Source: Achromobacter piechaudii NBRC 102461 (GTDB taxonomy: Bacteria > Pseudomonadota > Gammaproteobacteria > Burkholderiales > Burkholderiaceae_B). From it: DNA of 64,000 nucleotides. This document shows, piece after piece, positions 28,470-38,148 of the stretch. A program made the position numbers and the translations under genes. Each line of letters starts with the position of its first letter. Positions within the stretch are counted from its first letter, which is position 1. The notes beneath the pieces are model-generated. The model was not told where the DNA came from. It saw only the letters and a program-made list of their open reading frames with translations, and made no database searches. The stretch spans positions 62,001 to 126,000 of the forward strand of contig NZ_BCTK01000007.1 in assembly GCF_001571245.1 (NCBI RefSeq), read 5' to 3'.

Positions 28470-29222
28470 ATGCAGGGTACGCAAATGCAAACGCAAGGCA
28501 CGCAATTGCACAACACGCAGTCGCAGCAGCCCGTCGCCGGCTTGACCCGCCAGCAGATCGCGCAACTGCTGGCCAGCGACATCCCCGATGGTTCCATCGT
28601 GAACCTGGGCATCGGCATGCCGACGCTGGTGGGCGACTATCTTCCGCCCGACAAAGACATCCTGCTGCATAGCGAAAACGGCATCCTGGGCATGGGCCCG
28701 GCCGCCAGCGGCAAGGACGTGGACCCCGACCTGATCAACGCCAGCCGCCAACCCATCACCTTGCTGGATGGCGCGTCCATCACGGAGCACACGGTGTCGT
28801 TCGCGATGATGCGCGGCGGCCATCTGGACTATGCCGTGCTGGGTGCGTTCCAGGTATCCGAAAAAGGCGATCTGGCCAACTGGAAGACCGACGCGGCCGA
28901 CGCCATTCCCGCCGTGGGCGGCGCGATGGACCTGGCGGTGGGCGCCAAGCAGGTGCTGGTCACGATGGAGCATCGGGGCCGCGACGGTACGCCGAAGCTG
29001 CTGCGGCAGTGCTCCTATCCGCTGACCGGCAAGGGCGTGGTGACACGCATCTACACCGATCTGGCGGTGATCGACGTGACGCCCGCGGGCTTGGCGGTCC
29101 ATGCGATGGTCGCCGGCGTCACCGAAGCCTTTCTGCGCTCGGTGACCGAGGCGCCGCTGATCTTTCCCGCCGCGCCGCGCACGATCGTGCTGGATCCGGC
29201 TGGCGCGCCGCGCTACGCCTGA
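28470..29222 (+). CDS. 3-oxoacid CoA-transferase, subunit B
   Basis: Beta subunit, 250 residues, carrying the catalytic Glu in LLHSENGILGMGPAA. Other family blocks are DGSIVNLGIGMPTLVGDYLP, TEHTVSFAMMRGGHLDYAVLGAFQVS (split) and AMDLAVGAKQVLVTMEHR. The first 20 or so residues (MQGTQMQTQGTQLHNTQSQQ) are a Gln/Thr-rich extension over the usual start near LTRQQIAQ. It arises from an ACGCAA-like DNA repeat, and a later in-frame ATG six codons in is possible. Coupled to subunit A. Confidence 0.92.
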   Translation: MQGTQMQTQGTQLHNTQSQQPVAGLTRQQIAQLLASDIPDGSIVNLGIGMPTLVGDYLPPDKDILLHSENGILGMGPAASGKDVDPDLINASRQPITLLDGASITEHTVSFAMMRGGHLDYAVLGAFQVSEKGDLANWKTDAADAIPAVGGAMDLAVGAKQVLVTMEHRGRDGTPKLLRQCSYPLTGKGVVTRIYTDLAVIDVTPAGLAVHAMVAGVTEAFLRSVTEAPLIFPAAPRTIVLDPAGAPRYA

Positions 29223-29255
29223 CGCGTTGAGCCCTGCCTGGGCAAGGAGACTTCG

Positions 29256-30218
29256 ATGATTCGTTCAATGCTGGCCGCAACCGTGCTTGGCCTGGCGGCC
29301 ATGAGTGGCGCGCATGCCGCGTCCACCTATCCCGACAAGCCCATCACGCTGTTGATTCCGTATCCTCCGGGCGGCAGCGCCGACATGCTCGCGCGGCCGC
29401 TGGGCGCGGAGTTGCAGAAGAAGTGGGGCCAGCCGGTGGTGCTGGAATACAAGCCGGGCGCGGGCGGGGCAATCGCGTCGGCGCAACTGGCGCGGGCCAA
29501 GCCCGATGGCTACACCTTGCTGATGGTGCTGGCAGCGCATGCCATCAACCCCAGCCTGTACCCCTCGCTGCCGTACGACACGAAGAAGGATTTTGCGCCG
29601 GTATCGTTGGTGGCGACCTTGCCCATGCTGGTGGCCGCTCCGTTGTCCACGCCCGCCAACACCATTCCCGAACTAATCGCCTATGGCAAAAGCCATCCGG
29701 GCAAACTCAGTTTCGCGTCGGCCGGCAACGGCAATACCAGCCATCTGGCCGCCGAGATGTTCAAGAACCAGACCGGTGTCGACATGATGCACGTGCCGTA
29801 CAAAGGTAGCGGTCCGGCCGTCGTCGCCCTGCTGGGCGGCGAGGTGTCGTTGATGTTCGACAGCATTTCGACGTCGCTGCCGCAGGTGCAGGCGGGCAAG
29901 CTGAAGGCCATCGCGGTCACGGGCGAACGCCGCTCGCCTTTGCTGCCGGACGTGCCGACCGTTGCGGAAAGCGTGCCGGGTTTCGTGGTGAACGGCTGGT
30001 ATGGCGTGCTGGCGCCGGCAGGCACGCCGCCCGCGGTGGTCAACGCCTTGAGCCAGGGCATTGCCCAGGCCGTGGCGGTGCCCGCGCTCAAGCAGCAGTT
30101 GGCGGGCTATGGCTACGAGACGGTGGGCTCTACGCCGGAAGCCTTCGCCAGCCATATCAACCGTGAACTGCAAACCTGGAAGCAGGCGGTCGAGCGCTCG
30201 GGCGCTAAGGTGAATTGA
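29256..30218 (+). CDS. Bug/TctC-family periplasmic substrate-binding protein (second copy)
   Basis: Periplasmic receptor of 320 residues. The signal peptide ends near GAHA-ASTYPDKP, followed by Bug motifs ITLLIPYPPGGSADMLARPLG (split), LLMVLAAHAINPSLYP and MMHVPYKGSGPAVVALLGGE. AAGGAGACTTCG precedes the ATG. It differs from the first copy at many positions, so it is an older paralogue and not a recent duplication. It closes the receptor / CoA-transferase A / B / receptor operon. Confidence 0.93.
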   Translation: MIRSMLAATVLGLAAMSGAHAASTYPDKPITLLIPYPPGGSADMLARPLGAELQKKWGQPVVLEYKPGAGGAIASAQLARAKPDGYTLLMVLAAHAINPSLYPSLPYDTKKDFAPVSLVATLPMLVAAPLSTPANTIPELIAYGKSHPGKLSFASAGNGNTSHLAAEMFKNQTGVDMMHVPYKGSGPAVVALLGGEVSLMFDSISTSLPQVQAGKLKAIAVTGERRSPLLPDVPTVAESVPGFVVNGWYGVLAPAGTPPAVVNALSQGIAQAVAVPALKQQLAGYGYETVGSTPEAFASHINRELQTWKQAVERSGAKVN

Positions 30219-30288
30219 GGCGTCGGGGCGCGTCGGGCGTGGCCCGCTCCGCGCACTCCGGTCAGCGCGCGGTGTTCTGAACGCTTCA

Positions 30289-30362
30289 CCAGTCGCACCC
30301 CGCTCGGCGCGCCCCGCTCGGCGCGCCCCGCTCGGCGCGCCCCGCCAGTCGCACCCCGCTCG
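30289..30362. repeat. 14-bp tandem repeat with flanking 18-bp direct repeats
   Basis: Three exact copies of CGCTCGGCGCGCCC (30301-30314, 30315-30328, 30329-30342), each containing the palindrome GGCGCGCC. They are bracketed by exact 18-bp repeats CCAGTCGCACCCCGCTCG at 30289-30306 and 30345-30362, offset by 56 bp (4 x 14). It lies between convergent genes, 2 bp past the end of the M61 peptidase gene. Confidence 0.9.
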
Positions 30363-30364
30363 CC

Positions 30365-32137
30365 CTACACCGTCAACACGCAGTCCAGCGCTTCGGGCGC
30401 ATTCAGCTTCACGCGGAAGGCGCGCAGCTCGTCGCGGCGGAACACATGCACCATCACGCGGTCGCCGGGCAGGTATTGCGACAGCAGCATGTCCAGGCCC
30501 GACGGCGCGTCCACCCGCAAACCATCCAGCGCCACCAGCACGTCACCCGCCGACAGCCCGCCCCGGTGGCCCGCGCCGCCTTCCAGCACGGCGGCGAGCG
30601 TCAGCGCGTCTCCTTGCTTGCGCGTGCGCACATCCAGCGTCGGAATGTTCACGGACGTTTTCCATTGCAGCGTGATGCCCTGTTCGGCCAGCAGCTCGGC
30701 CAGGGGCACGTCGGCCGTGCCATAGGCGTAGCGCGCGATGAAGCGGCGCGTGTCGACGCCGGTGGCTTCCTGGATCAGCCCGGGCAGCGCGTCTTCGGGC
30801 AGGCCTTGCGGCTTGCCTTGATAGAAGTCGCGGCCATAGCGGTCCCACAACAACCGCATGACGTCGTCCAGCGAATGCACGCCACGGCTTTCCCGGCGGA
30901 TCAGCAGGTCCAGGCCCAGCGCCACCAGTGCACCCTTGGTGTAGTAGCTGACCAGCGCATTCGGTGAGTTTTCGTCCTGCTTGTAGTAGCGGGTCCAGGC
31001 GTCGAACGAGCTTTCCGCCACCGACTGCTTGGCGCGGCCCGGCGTGCGGGCCACGCTGGTGATGGTCTTGGCCAGCAGACGCAGATATTCCGATTGAGAG
31101 ATTGCGCCCGAGCGCAGCAACAGCAAATCGTCGTAGTAAGACGTGAAGCCTTCGAACACCCACAGCAGGCGCGTCAGATCGGGCTGTTCAAGATGGTAGG
31201 GCGCGAACGCCTGGGGCTTGATCCGCTTGACGTTCCAGGTGTGGAAGTATTCATGGCTGACCAGGCCCAGAAAGCCGCGATAGCCTTCGCCCTGGCCTTG
31301 CTGGCCCAGCACGGGCAGGTCCTTGCGCGCCGTCATCAACGCAGTGCTGGCGCGATGTTCCAGACCGCCGTAGCCGTCGCCCGTCACCATCGTCATGAAG
31401 ACGTAGCGGTTGGCGCTGTCCAGGAAGGGCGCGCGTTTGGTGCGCGGTTCGAAGAATTCGATCTGGGTGTCGCAGATTTTTTTCACATCGGCGGCGATGC
31501 GCGCCAGATCCAGATTGGGCGCGACGCCCGTGAAGACAAGCTCGTGCTCGGCGCCATGCGACGTGAAGCGGGCCACCTGCGGCGTGCCCATCTCGACCGG
31601 GTGGTCGATCAGCGCATCGTAGTCGGGGGCCAGGTACAGCCCGAAGCCGTGCCGCCGCGCGGCGCCCTTGTGGCCCGCCGCTTCCGGCAGGCTGGTGTAG
31701 ACCTTCCAGCCGTCGATGCCGCGCGGGGGAGCAAGGTCGAGCAGGCAGGGCAGGTGGTCCTGGCCATGCACGCGCAGAAAGACACTGGTGCCGTTGAAAA
31801 AGCCGTGCGTCTCGTCCAGGTGCGCGCCGCGTACCGACAGGTCCCAGGCATAGACCACGTATTCCACCCGCAATGGGCCGTCGATGGGCGCGGCCTGCCA
31901 GGTGTGGTTATCGATTTTGTCGACATGCACGCGGCGCGATCCCGCATAAGCCGCCAGGGATTCGATCTGCCGTGAGAAGTCGCGGATCAGATAGCTGCCC
32001 GGAATCCAGGCCGGCAACGACAAGCGCTGGCCGTCGGGCGAGGGGGCGTCAATCGTTAGGGTTATCCGGTAGCGGTGTCCGGCCGGGTCAAAGGGCGTCA
32101 GGCGGTAAAGTACGGGGCAAGCGTTGTCTTTTTTCAT
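30365..32137 (-). CDS. M61-family glycyl aminopeptidase-like protein with PDZ domain
   Basis: Zinc metallopeptidase of 590 residues. The N-terminal beta-rich domain has [19 protein letters not shown]. The catalytic domain has GGLEHR (267-272) and the zinc motif HEYFH (295-299) with TWNVKRIKP, followed by the [18 protein letters not shown] helix that supplies the third ligand Glu. A C-terminal PDZ domain (about 490-570) has [21 protein letters not shown] (split). No signal peptide is visible at [13 protein letters not shown], so it is probably cytoplasmic. The physiological substrate is unknown; family members prefer N-terminal Gly or Ala. Confidence 0.92.
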   Translation of the reverse strand: MKKDNACPVLYRLTPFDPAGHRYRITLTIDAPSPDGQRLSLPAWIPGSYLIRDFSRQIESLAAYAGSRRVHVDKIDNHTWQAAPIDGPLRVEYVVYAWDLSVRGAHLDETHGFFNGTSVFLRVHGQDHLPCLLDLAPPRGIDGWKVYTSLPEAAGHKGAARRHGFGLYLAPDYDALIDHPVEMGTPQVARFTSHGAEHELVFTGVAPNLDLARIAADVKKICDTQIEFFEPRTKRAPFLDSANRYVFMTMVTGDGYGGLEHRASTALMTARKDLPVLGQQGQGEGYRGFLGLVSHEYFHTWNVKRIKPQAFAPYHLEQPDLTRLLWVFEGFTSYYDDLLLLRSGAISQSEYLRLLAKTITSVARTPGRAKQSVAESSFDAWTRYYKQDENSPNALVSYYTKGALVALGLDLLIRRESRGVHSLDDVMRLLWDRYGRDFYQGKPQGLPEDALPGLIQEATGVDTRRFIARYAYGTADVPLAELLAEQGITLQWKTSVNIPTLDVRTRKQGDALTLAAVLEGGAGHRGGLSAGDVLVALDGLRVDAPSGLDMLLSQYLPGDRVMVHVFRRDELRAFRVKLNAPEALDCVLTV

Positions 32138-32176
32138 GCTCGTATCTTATTTCATACTTCCTACTGGAGACATTCA

Positions 32177-32953
32177 ATGAGCGAGTCGTTTGTACTGGTC
32201 GAAACCCGGGGCCGCGTGGGTCTGCTGACGCTGAACCGCCCCAAGGCGCTCAACGCGCTGAACGATCAACTGATGGATGAGCTCGGCGCGGCGCTGCTGG
32301 CGTTCGAAGATAACGCCGACATCGGTTGCGTGGTCATCACGGGCAGCGAAAAGGCGTTTGCGGCGGGCGCGGACATCGGCGCCATGAAAGACTGGACGTA
32401 CATGGATGTGTACGGCAGCGAATACATCACCCGCAACTGGGAAACCCTCAAGCGCATCCGCAAACCCGTGATTGCCGCGGTGTCCGGCTATGCGCTGGGC
32501 GGCGGCTGCGAACTGGCAATGATGTGCGACATCATCATCGCCGCCGACACCGCCAAGTTCGGTCAGCCCGAAATCAAGCTGGGCGTGATTCCCGGCGCGG
32601 GCGGCACGCAGCGCTTGCCGCGCGCGGTGGGCAAGGCCAAGGCCATGGACCTGGCGCTGACCGCCCGCATGATGGGCGCCGAGGAAGCCGAACGCGCGGG
32701 CCTGGTCTCGCGCGTGGTCGCTGCCGACAAGCTGATGGAAGAGGCGCTGGACGCCGCCACCGTGATCGCTTCCATGTCACTGCCGTCCGTGATGATGGCC
32801 AAGGAATGCGTGAACCGTGCGTTCGAAGGCTCGTTGAACGAAGGCCTGCTGTTCGAGCGCCGAGTGTTCCATTCGCTGTTCGCCACCGAAGACCAGAAGG
32901 AAGGAATGGCGGCATTCACCGAAAAGCGCAAACCGGACTTTAAACACCGTTAA
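32177..32953 (+). CDS. Enoyl-CoA hydratase
   Basis: Crotonase-fold enzyme hydrating trans-2-enoyl-CoA in beta-oxidation, 258 residues. Oxyanion-hole segments are [12 protein letters not shown] and [18 protein letters not shown]. The first catalytic Glu lies in GGGCELAM and the second in [28 protein letters not shown] lies upstream of the ATG at 32177. It resembles FadB1/PaaF-type short hydratases, but exact chain length is not predictable. It is monocistronic and followed by a terminator. Confidence 0.93.
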   Translation: MSESFVLVETRGRVGLLTLNRPKALNALNDQLMDELGAALLAFEDNADIGCVVITGSEKAFAAGADIGAMKDWTYMDVYGSEYITRNWETLKRIRKPVIAAVSGYALGGGCELAMMCDIIIAADTAKFGQPEIKLGVIPGAGGTQRLPRAVGKAKAMDLALTARMMGAEEAERAGLVSRVVAADKLMEEALDAATVIASMSLPSVMMAKECVNRAFEGSLNEGLLFERRVFHSLFATEDQKEGMAAFTEKRKPDFKHR

Positions 32954-33000
32954 GCCTTGTTACCGCCGCAAATTGCCGGCGGATTTCACTCGGTAACCCC

Positions 33001-33026
33001 AGCGCGCCCACTGCGGCGCGCTTTTT
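33001..33026 (+). terminator. Intrinsic terminator after enoyl-CoA hydratase
   Basis: AGCGCGCC (33001-33008) pairs with GGCGCGCT (33015-33022) around a 6-base loop, followed by TTTTT. Just before it, GTTACCG (32959-32965) and CGGTAAC (32991-32997) form an outer inverted repeat, and CCGCCG/CGGCGG an inner one. Confidence 0.88.
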
Positions 33027-33207
33027 CATGCGCGTGGAGGACTGCTCAGGCCGTTGCGCCTTGAAACGTCTGGGCAGCACCTTGTTGCAGACTTCTTCCC
33101 TATGCTGAACGAGCGTCATCAAGAGGTGCCGCGCCAGAGCGGCTTGCCCCAACTGGCAAGTCCCGCGCGGCGGCTCGCTAGCAAACAAAATCAAGAAGGA
33201 GCCTTGC

Positions 33208-34761
33208 ATGCGTACATTTATCGCTAACCGCCGGTGGTCGACCGCGGTACTCGCCGGCGCGTTGAGCGTCTGCTTCATGACCGCCTCCCAGGCTCAATCG
33301 CCGCAGCCCACGCTGCGCCTGGTGTCCGAAACGCCTTACCCGGCATCGTCCGCACCCGCCCCGCAAATGAGCGAACAGGAGCTGCGCGACACGGCTATCG
33401 ACGCGTACGTGTACGCCTATCCGATGGTGCTGATGGAGCTGGCGCGCCGCAAGGCGACCGCCGTGCAGACGCCGCTGGATGGCCGCGCGCCGGTCAACCA
33501 GTTCGGCCACAAGACCGCCTTCCCCGATCCGCGCGCCTCTGATACGCCGTGGCCCAGCGCTGACGCGCTCTATTCCAGCCTGTGGTTCGATGTCTCGCAA
33601 GCGCCGTTGATCGTGAACCTGCCGGATACCGGCGGCCGCTATTCGGTGCTGTCCGCGCTGGATATGTGGAGCGACGTGTTCGCCTCGCGCGGCACGCGCA
33701 CCAATGGCCCGGGCGCGCAGTCGTTCGTTATCGTCGGTCCCAACTGGCAAGGCACCGTGCCGGCCGGCATGGACGTCATCCATAGCCCCACGTCTACGGG
33801 TTGGCTGATCGGTTGGACGCAGGCCGGTGGGCCGCAGGACTATGCAGCCGTCAACCAGATCCAGGCCGGCATGACCGCGACGCCGCTGATCGCGCCGATG
33901 GCCTCGACCACGCCCAACCGCAATCGCAACGCTGGCAACGCCTACCCGCAAACCGGTTCGCGCGTGGGCTCGGCGCCCATCGGCGCAGGCTTGCCCATGC
34001 CGATGCCCGTGACCGTGCCCGACGGCACGCCCGCCGAGCAGGCGGCCAGCATGGACGCGGCCTCGTTCTTCACGCTGTTCTTCGATGTCCTGCGCAACAA
34101 CCCGCCGCATGCCAACGACACGCCGATGCTGGACCGCATGCGCCGCATCGGCCTGGATGGCCGTCAGCCGTTCTCGTATGGACGCCTGAGCCCGGCCGTG
34201 CAGCAGGCGCTGGCCGATGCGCAACCGCTGGCGGGCCGCCGCATCGCGGACGGCGTGGGCCGACTGGGCACGCCGATCAATGGCTGGAACACTGTGCTGT
34301 CGGGTATCGGCACCTACGGCACCGATTACTCGCGCCGCGCCGCCATCGCCTACGCGGGCCTGGGCGCGCCGACCCCGGAAGACGTGCTGTATCCGGTCAC
34401 CGTGTCCGACTCGAAGGGCCGCCAGCTCAATTCGAACGAAGACTACGTGCTGCACTTCGACAAGGGCCAACTGCCGCCGGCCAACGCGTTCTGGTCGCTG
34501 CATGTCTATAACGACAAGCACGGCTTCGGCGAGAACCCGGCCAACCGCTACGCACTGCGCAGCACCGATGGCCTGAAGTACAACTCGGACGGTTCGCTGG
34601 ACATCTACATCCAGCGTCGCGACCCGGGCGAGAAGAAGCGTTCGAACTGGATCAGCACGCCGACCGCCGATGGCCCGTTCCTGTTGAGCATGCGCCTGTA
34701 CTGGCCGCAAGACATGGCGCTGGATGGTCTGTGGGCGCCACCGCCCGTCAAGGAAGACTGA
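33208..34761 (+). CDS. Exported DUF1254/DUF1214 protein
   Basis: A 517-residue exported protein. The signal peptide MRTFIANRRWSTAVLAGALS ends near SQA-QS. The N-terminal DUF1254 region has DTAIDAYVYAYPMVLMELARR, NQFGHKTAFPDP, and SADALYSSLWFDVSQAPLIV. The C-terminal DUF1214 region has FWSLHVYNDKHGFGENPANRYALR (split) and SNWISTPTADGPFLLSMRLYWP (split). The family is widespread and its function is not established. It stands alone between two terminators, so it is probably monocistronic. AAGGAG precedes the ATG. Confidence 0.9.
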   Translation: MRTFIANRRWSTAVLAGALSVCFMTASQAQSPQPTLRLVSETPYPASSAPAPQMSEQELRDTAIDAYVYAYPMVLMELARRKATAVQTPLDGRAPVNQFGHKTAFPDPRASDTPWPSADALYSSLWFDVSQAPLIVNLPDTGGRYSVLSALDMWSDVFASRGTRTNGPGAQSFVIVGPNWQGTVPAGMDVIHSPTSTGWLIGWTQAGGPQDYAAVNQIQAGMTATPLIAPMASTTPNRNRNAGNAYPQTGSRVGSAPIGAGLPMPMPVTVPDGTPAEQAASMDAASFFTLFFDVLRNNPPHANDTPMLDRMRRIGLDGRQPFSYGRLSPAVQQALADAQPLAGRRIADGVGRLGTPINGWNTVLSGIGTYGTDYSRRAAIAYAGLGAPTPEDVLYPVTVSDSKGRQLNSNEDYVLHFDKGQLPPANAFWSLHVYNDKHGFGENPANRYALRSTDGLKYNSDGSLDIYIQRRDPGEKKRSNWISTPTADGPFLLSMRLYWPQDMALDGLWAPPPVKED

Positions 34762-34798
34762 TCGCCACATTGAGTTAGCACCGCTCGATGGAACTAAG

Positions 34799-34827
34799 AA
34801 CGGCCCTTTGAACAAGGGCCGTTTTTT
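34799..34827 (+). terminator. Intrinsic terminator after DUF1254 gene
   Basis: AACGGCCCTT (34799-34808) and AAGGGCCGTT (34814-34823) form a perfect 10-bp stem with a 5-base loop, followed by a run of T. Confidence 0.93.
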
Positions 34828-34920
34828 CGCCTGAGGCGTGCTCGGGCAGGCTCGCCCCGCGTCCCTAATTTCAATGCCGCGCAGGCGTTGTTCCCACCTT
34901 ACAAACGGCCGAAAGTTCAT

Positions 34921-34950
34921 TTGCTTGGGCAAAAAGATTCACGCTATACT
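34921..34950 (+). promoter_or_regulatory. Probable sigma-70 promoter of the atp operon
   Basis: TTGCTT (34921-34926) and TATACT (34945-34950) are separated by 18 bases, in an AT-rich pocket 125 bp before atpI. The -10 box matches at five of six bases. No other gene lies between this and the atp genes. Confidence 0.6.
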
Positions 34951-35074
34951 CTGCGGGTTTGACGCTTGCGGGATAAGAACACGTGGCGGCCGGGTAGGTG
35001 GGTAACAGAGCGAAATAGCTTTGATCCACGAGGCAACGCCGGTTCTGACAGGGTAGTAGCAGCGGGGATGCTTG

Positions 35075-35623
35075 ATGCAGAAGTTGATGCGCGGGTCAGC
35101 GCAAAGCTCAGCACAAAGCTTGATGCAAGGCGCGTTGCAAGATGAGCAGCAGCGCCAGCAACAAGGTTTGTCGGGCCAGGATGATGACGGCCAAAGCGAA
35201 AGCGATGACGACATCAAAGTTCTGGTTCTTAGCGATGCGGACCGAGCGGCGCTTGATGCGCAGGCAAGCCGAGGTCTCCTGTTGGCATTGGCGGCGCAAG
35301 GCGCCATGGGGCTCGCAGCGGCAGTAATTGCGGGAGTTTTCGGAGGGGCGGCGGCTGGTTGGTCGGCGCTGGCGGGGGCGGGAGCGTATTTCATACCCAA
35401 TGCATTGTTTGCATTGCGCCTGGTTGTCAGCGTTCGGGCCGGTAAAGCCAATCCGTTTACCTTTCTTTCTGGTGAGTTGATCAAGTTGTTCGCAACGGCA
35501 TTGCTGTTGTGGATGCTTTCGCGTGTGGCGCAGGACAGCCTGGTCTGGCCCGCTGCATTGCTCGGTCTGATACTCACATTGAAGGGCTATCTCCTGCTAT
35601 TGATGTTCCGCAAGTTGTCTTAG
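35075..35623 (+). CDS. atpI: ATP synthase protein I
   Basis: Small membrane protein encoded first in the atp operon, thought to help assemble the c-ring. It has 182 residues. A hydrophilic Gln/Asp/Ser-rich N-terminus (about residues 1-65, with DEQQRQQQGLSGQDDDGQSE) is followed by four hydrophobic segments typical of AtpI, including the GAYFIPNALFALR loop. The extension makes it longer than the usual 125 residues or so. A TTG codon directly before the ATG is an alternative start. Confidence 0.88.
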   Translation: MQKLMRGSAQSSAQSLMQGALQDEQQRQQQGLSGQDDDGQSESDDDIKVLVLSDADRAALDAQASRGLLLALAAQGAMGLAAAVIAGVFGGAAAGWSALAGAGAYFIPNALFALRLVVSVRAGKANPFTFLSGELIKLFATALLLWMLSRVAQDSLVWPAALLGLILTLKGYLLLLMFRKLS

Positions 35624-35698
35624 CGCCGAGCAGTAAGTAGCGGCAAACGTGATCGTGGAATCGTCCGGCTCGCAAGGGTTCGGGCATACAGCAAATAG

Positions 35699-36592
<894 letters not shown>

Positions 36593-36604
36593 TCCCCCGA
36601 ATTT

Positions 36605-36632
36605 CCCGCGCTGGTCACCCGGCCAGCGTGGG
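36605..36632 (+). other. Hairpin between atpB and atpE
   Basis: CCCGCGCTGG (36605-36614) pairs with CCAGCGTGGG (36623-36632) over 10 bp including one G-U, with an 8-base loop and no T-run. It starts 12 bp after the atpB stop and may stabilise or delimit the atpE part of the message. Confidence 0.7.
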
Positions 36633-36660
36633 ATAGCAAGATTATCTTGCATTGAGCTGT

Positions 36661-36953
<293 letters not shown>

Positions 36954-36960
36954 GGCAGCG

Positions 36961-36980
36961 CCCGCCGGCGAATAGGCGGG
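36961..36980 (+). other. Hairpin just after atpE
   Basis: CCCGCC (36961-36966) and GGCGGG (36975-36980) enclose an 8-base loop, 7 bp past the atpE stop, with no T-run. It lies in a 144-bp gap before atpF, long for this operon, and probably acts as a 3' barrier or processing site rather than a terminator. Confidence 0.6.
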
Positions 36981-37097
36981 TCATGACGTTGGCGGCGATG
37001 TGGGCAACAGCCCCGTCGCCGGCCAGCAAAGTATCGAGTGCTCCGTGACGCCCCTTTCCGGGTGCGGTCGGAGCCGCAAGGTGTTAAAGGAACGACC

Positions 37098-37568
37098 GTG
37101 AATCTGAACGCGACGATCATTTTCCAGATGCTCGTGTTCTTCGTTCTGGGCTGGTTCACGATGAAATTCGTGTGGCCTCCTCTGACGAAGGCGATGGACG
37201 AGCGCCGCCAAAAAATCGCCGACGGCCTTGCCGCCGCCGAGAAGGGCAAAGCCGACTTGGCTCAAGCCCAGGCGCGCGTCAGTCTGATCGAGGCTTCTGC
37301 CAAGTCCGAAAACCACGCCCGCATCATCGAGGCCGAAAAGCAAGCCGCCTCCCTGATCGAGCAAGCCCGCCGTGAAGCGGAAGCTGAACGCGCCCGTATC
37401 GTGGCTCAAGCTGCTCAAGATGCCGCGCAGGAAGTCCAGCGCGCTCGTGACGCATTGCGCGACGATGTTGCCGCGCTGGCTGTCAAGGGTGCTGAACAGA
37501 TCCTCAAGCGCGAGGTTGACGCCCGCGCCCACGCCGAGCTGCTCAACCAGCTTCGCGCGCAGCTTTAA
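37098..37568 (+). CDS. atpF: F0F1 ATP synthase subunit b
   Basis: Peripheral stalk subunit, 156 residues from a GTG start at 37098 with AAAGGAAC upstream. A single N-terminal membrane helix ([20 protein letters not shown]) is followed by a long charged, Ala-rich helix that forms the stator coiled coil ([20 protein letters not shown] and on). The GTG start matches the family N-terminus MNLNATII; a longer ATG frame would begin in the intergenic gap. Confidence 0.95.
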   Translation: MNLNATIIFQMLVFFVLGWFTMKFVWPPLTKAMDERRQKIADGLAAAEKGKADLAQAQARVSLIEASAKSENHARIIEAEKQAASLIEQARREAEAERARIVAQAAQDAAQEVQRARDALRDDVAALAVKGAEQILKREVDARAHAELLNQLRAQL

Positions 37569-37580
37569 TCCGGGACCGTC

Positions 37581-38120
37581 ATGGCTGAACTTTCCACTGT
37601 TGCCCGGCCCTACGCTGAAGCGCTATTCAGCGCAGCGCGCGACGACAAGGCCGGCTTGCCGGCCTGGGCCGACCTGGTCAGCGAAATGTCGCAGGTCGCC
37701 TCCAACCCCGACGTGCGCGAGGCCATGGCCGACCCGCGTCTGGGCGATAAGCAGCGCGTCGAGCTGTTCTCCGGCCTGATCAAGGCCGAACTGCCGCAGG
37801 CCGCCCGTAATTTCATCGAGTTGCTGGTTGAGAACGACCGGCTGCTGCTGCTGCCCGACATCGCCTCGCAATTTGTGGTGCTGCGCAATCGTCACGAAGG
37901 CACGGCGCAGGCGGAAATCACCAGCGCGTTCGAACTGAGCGACGCCCAGGTCAAAGAACTGGTCGCCGCCCTCGAACAAAAATTCGGCCTCAAGCTCAAG
38001 CCCAGCGTCACCGTCGACCAGTCGTTGATCGGCGGCGTGCGCGTGGCTGTCGGCGACCAAGTGCTCGATACTTCCGTACAAGCCCAATTGGTCCGCATGC
38101 GCGATCAGCTCGCCGCTTAA
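37581..38120 (+). CDS. atpH: F0F1 ATP synthase subunit delta
   Basis: Links the F1 head to the b-subunit stalk, 179 residues. The N-terminal [18 protein letters not shown] and C-terminal [25 protein letters not shown] (split) are characteristic. 12 bp follow atpF. Confidence 0.96.
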   Translation: MAELSTVARPYAEALFSAARDDKAGLPAWADLVSEMSQVASNPDVREAMADPRLGDKQRVELFSGLIKAELPQAARNFIELLVENDRLLLLPDIASQFVVLRNRHEGTAQAEITSAFELSDAQVKELVAALEQKFGLKLKPSVTVDQSLIGGVRVAVGDQVLDTSVQAQLVRMRDQLAA

Positions 38121-38148
38121 GGCAACTAACAGGATTCCAGGAGTCAAT

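Noticed and set aside
30219-30364. CRISPR-like repeat structure
   Set aside because: Units are 14 bp in direct tandem with no spacers, and no cas genes are near.
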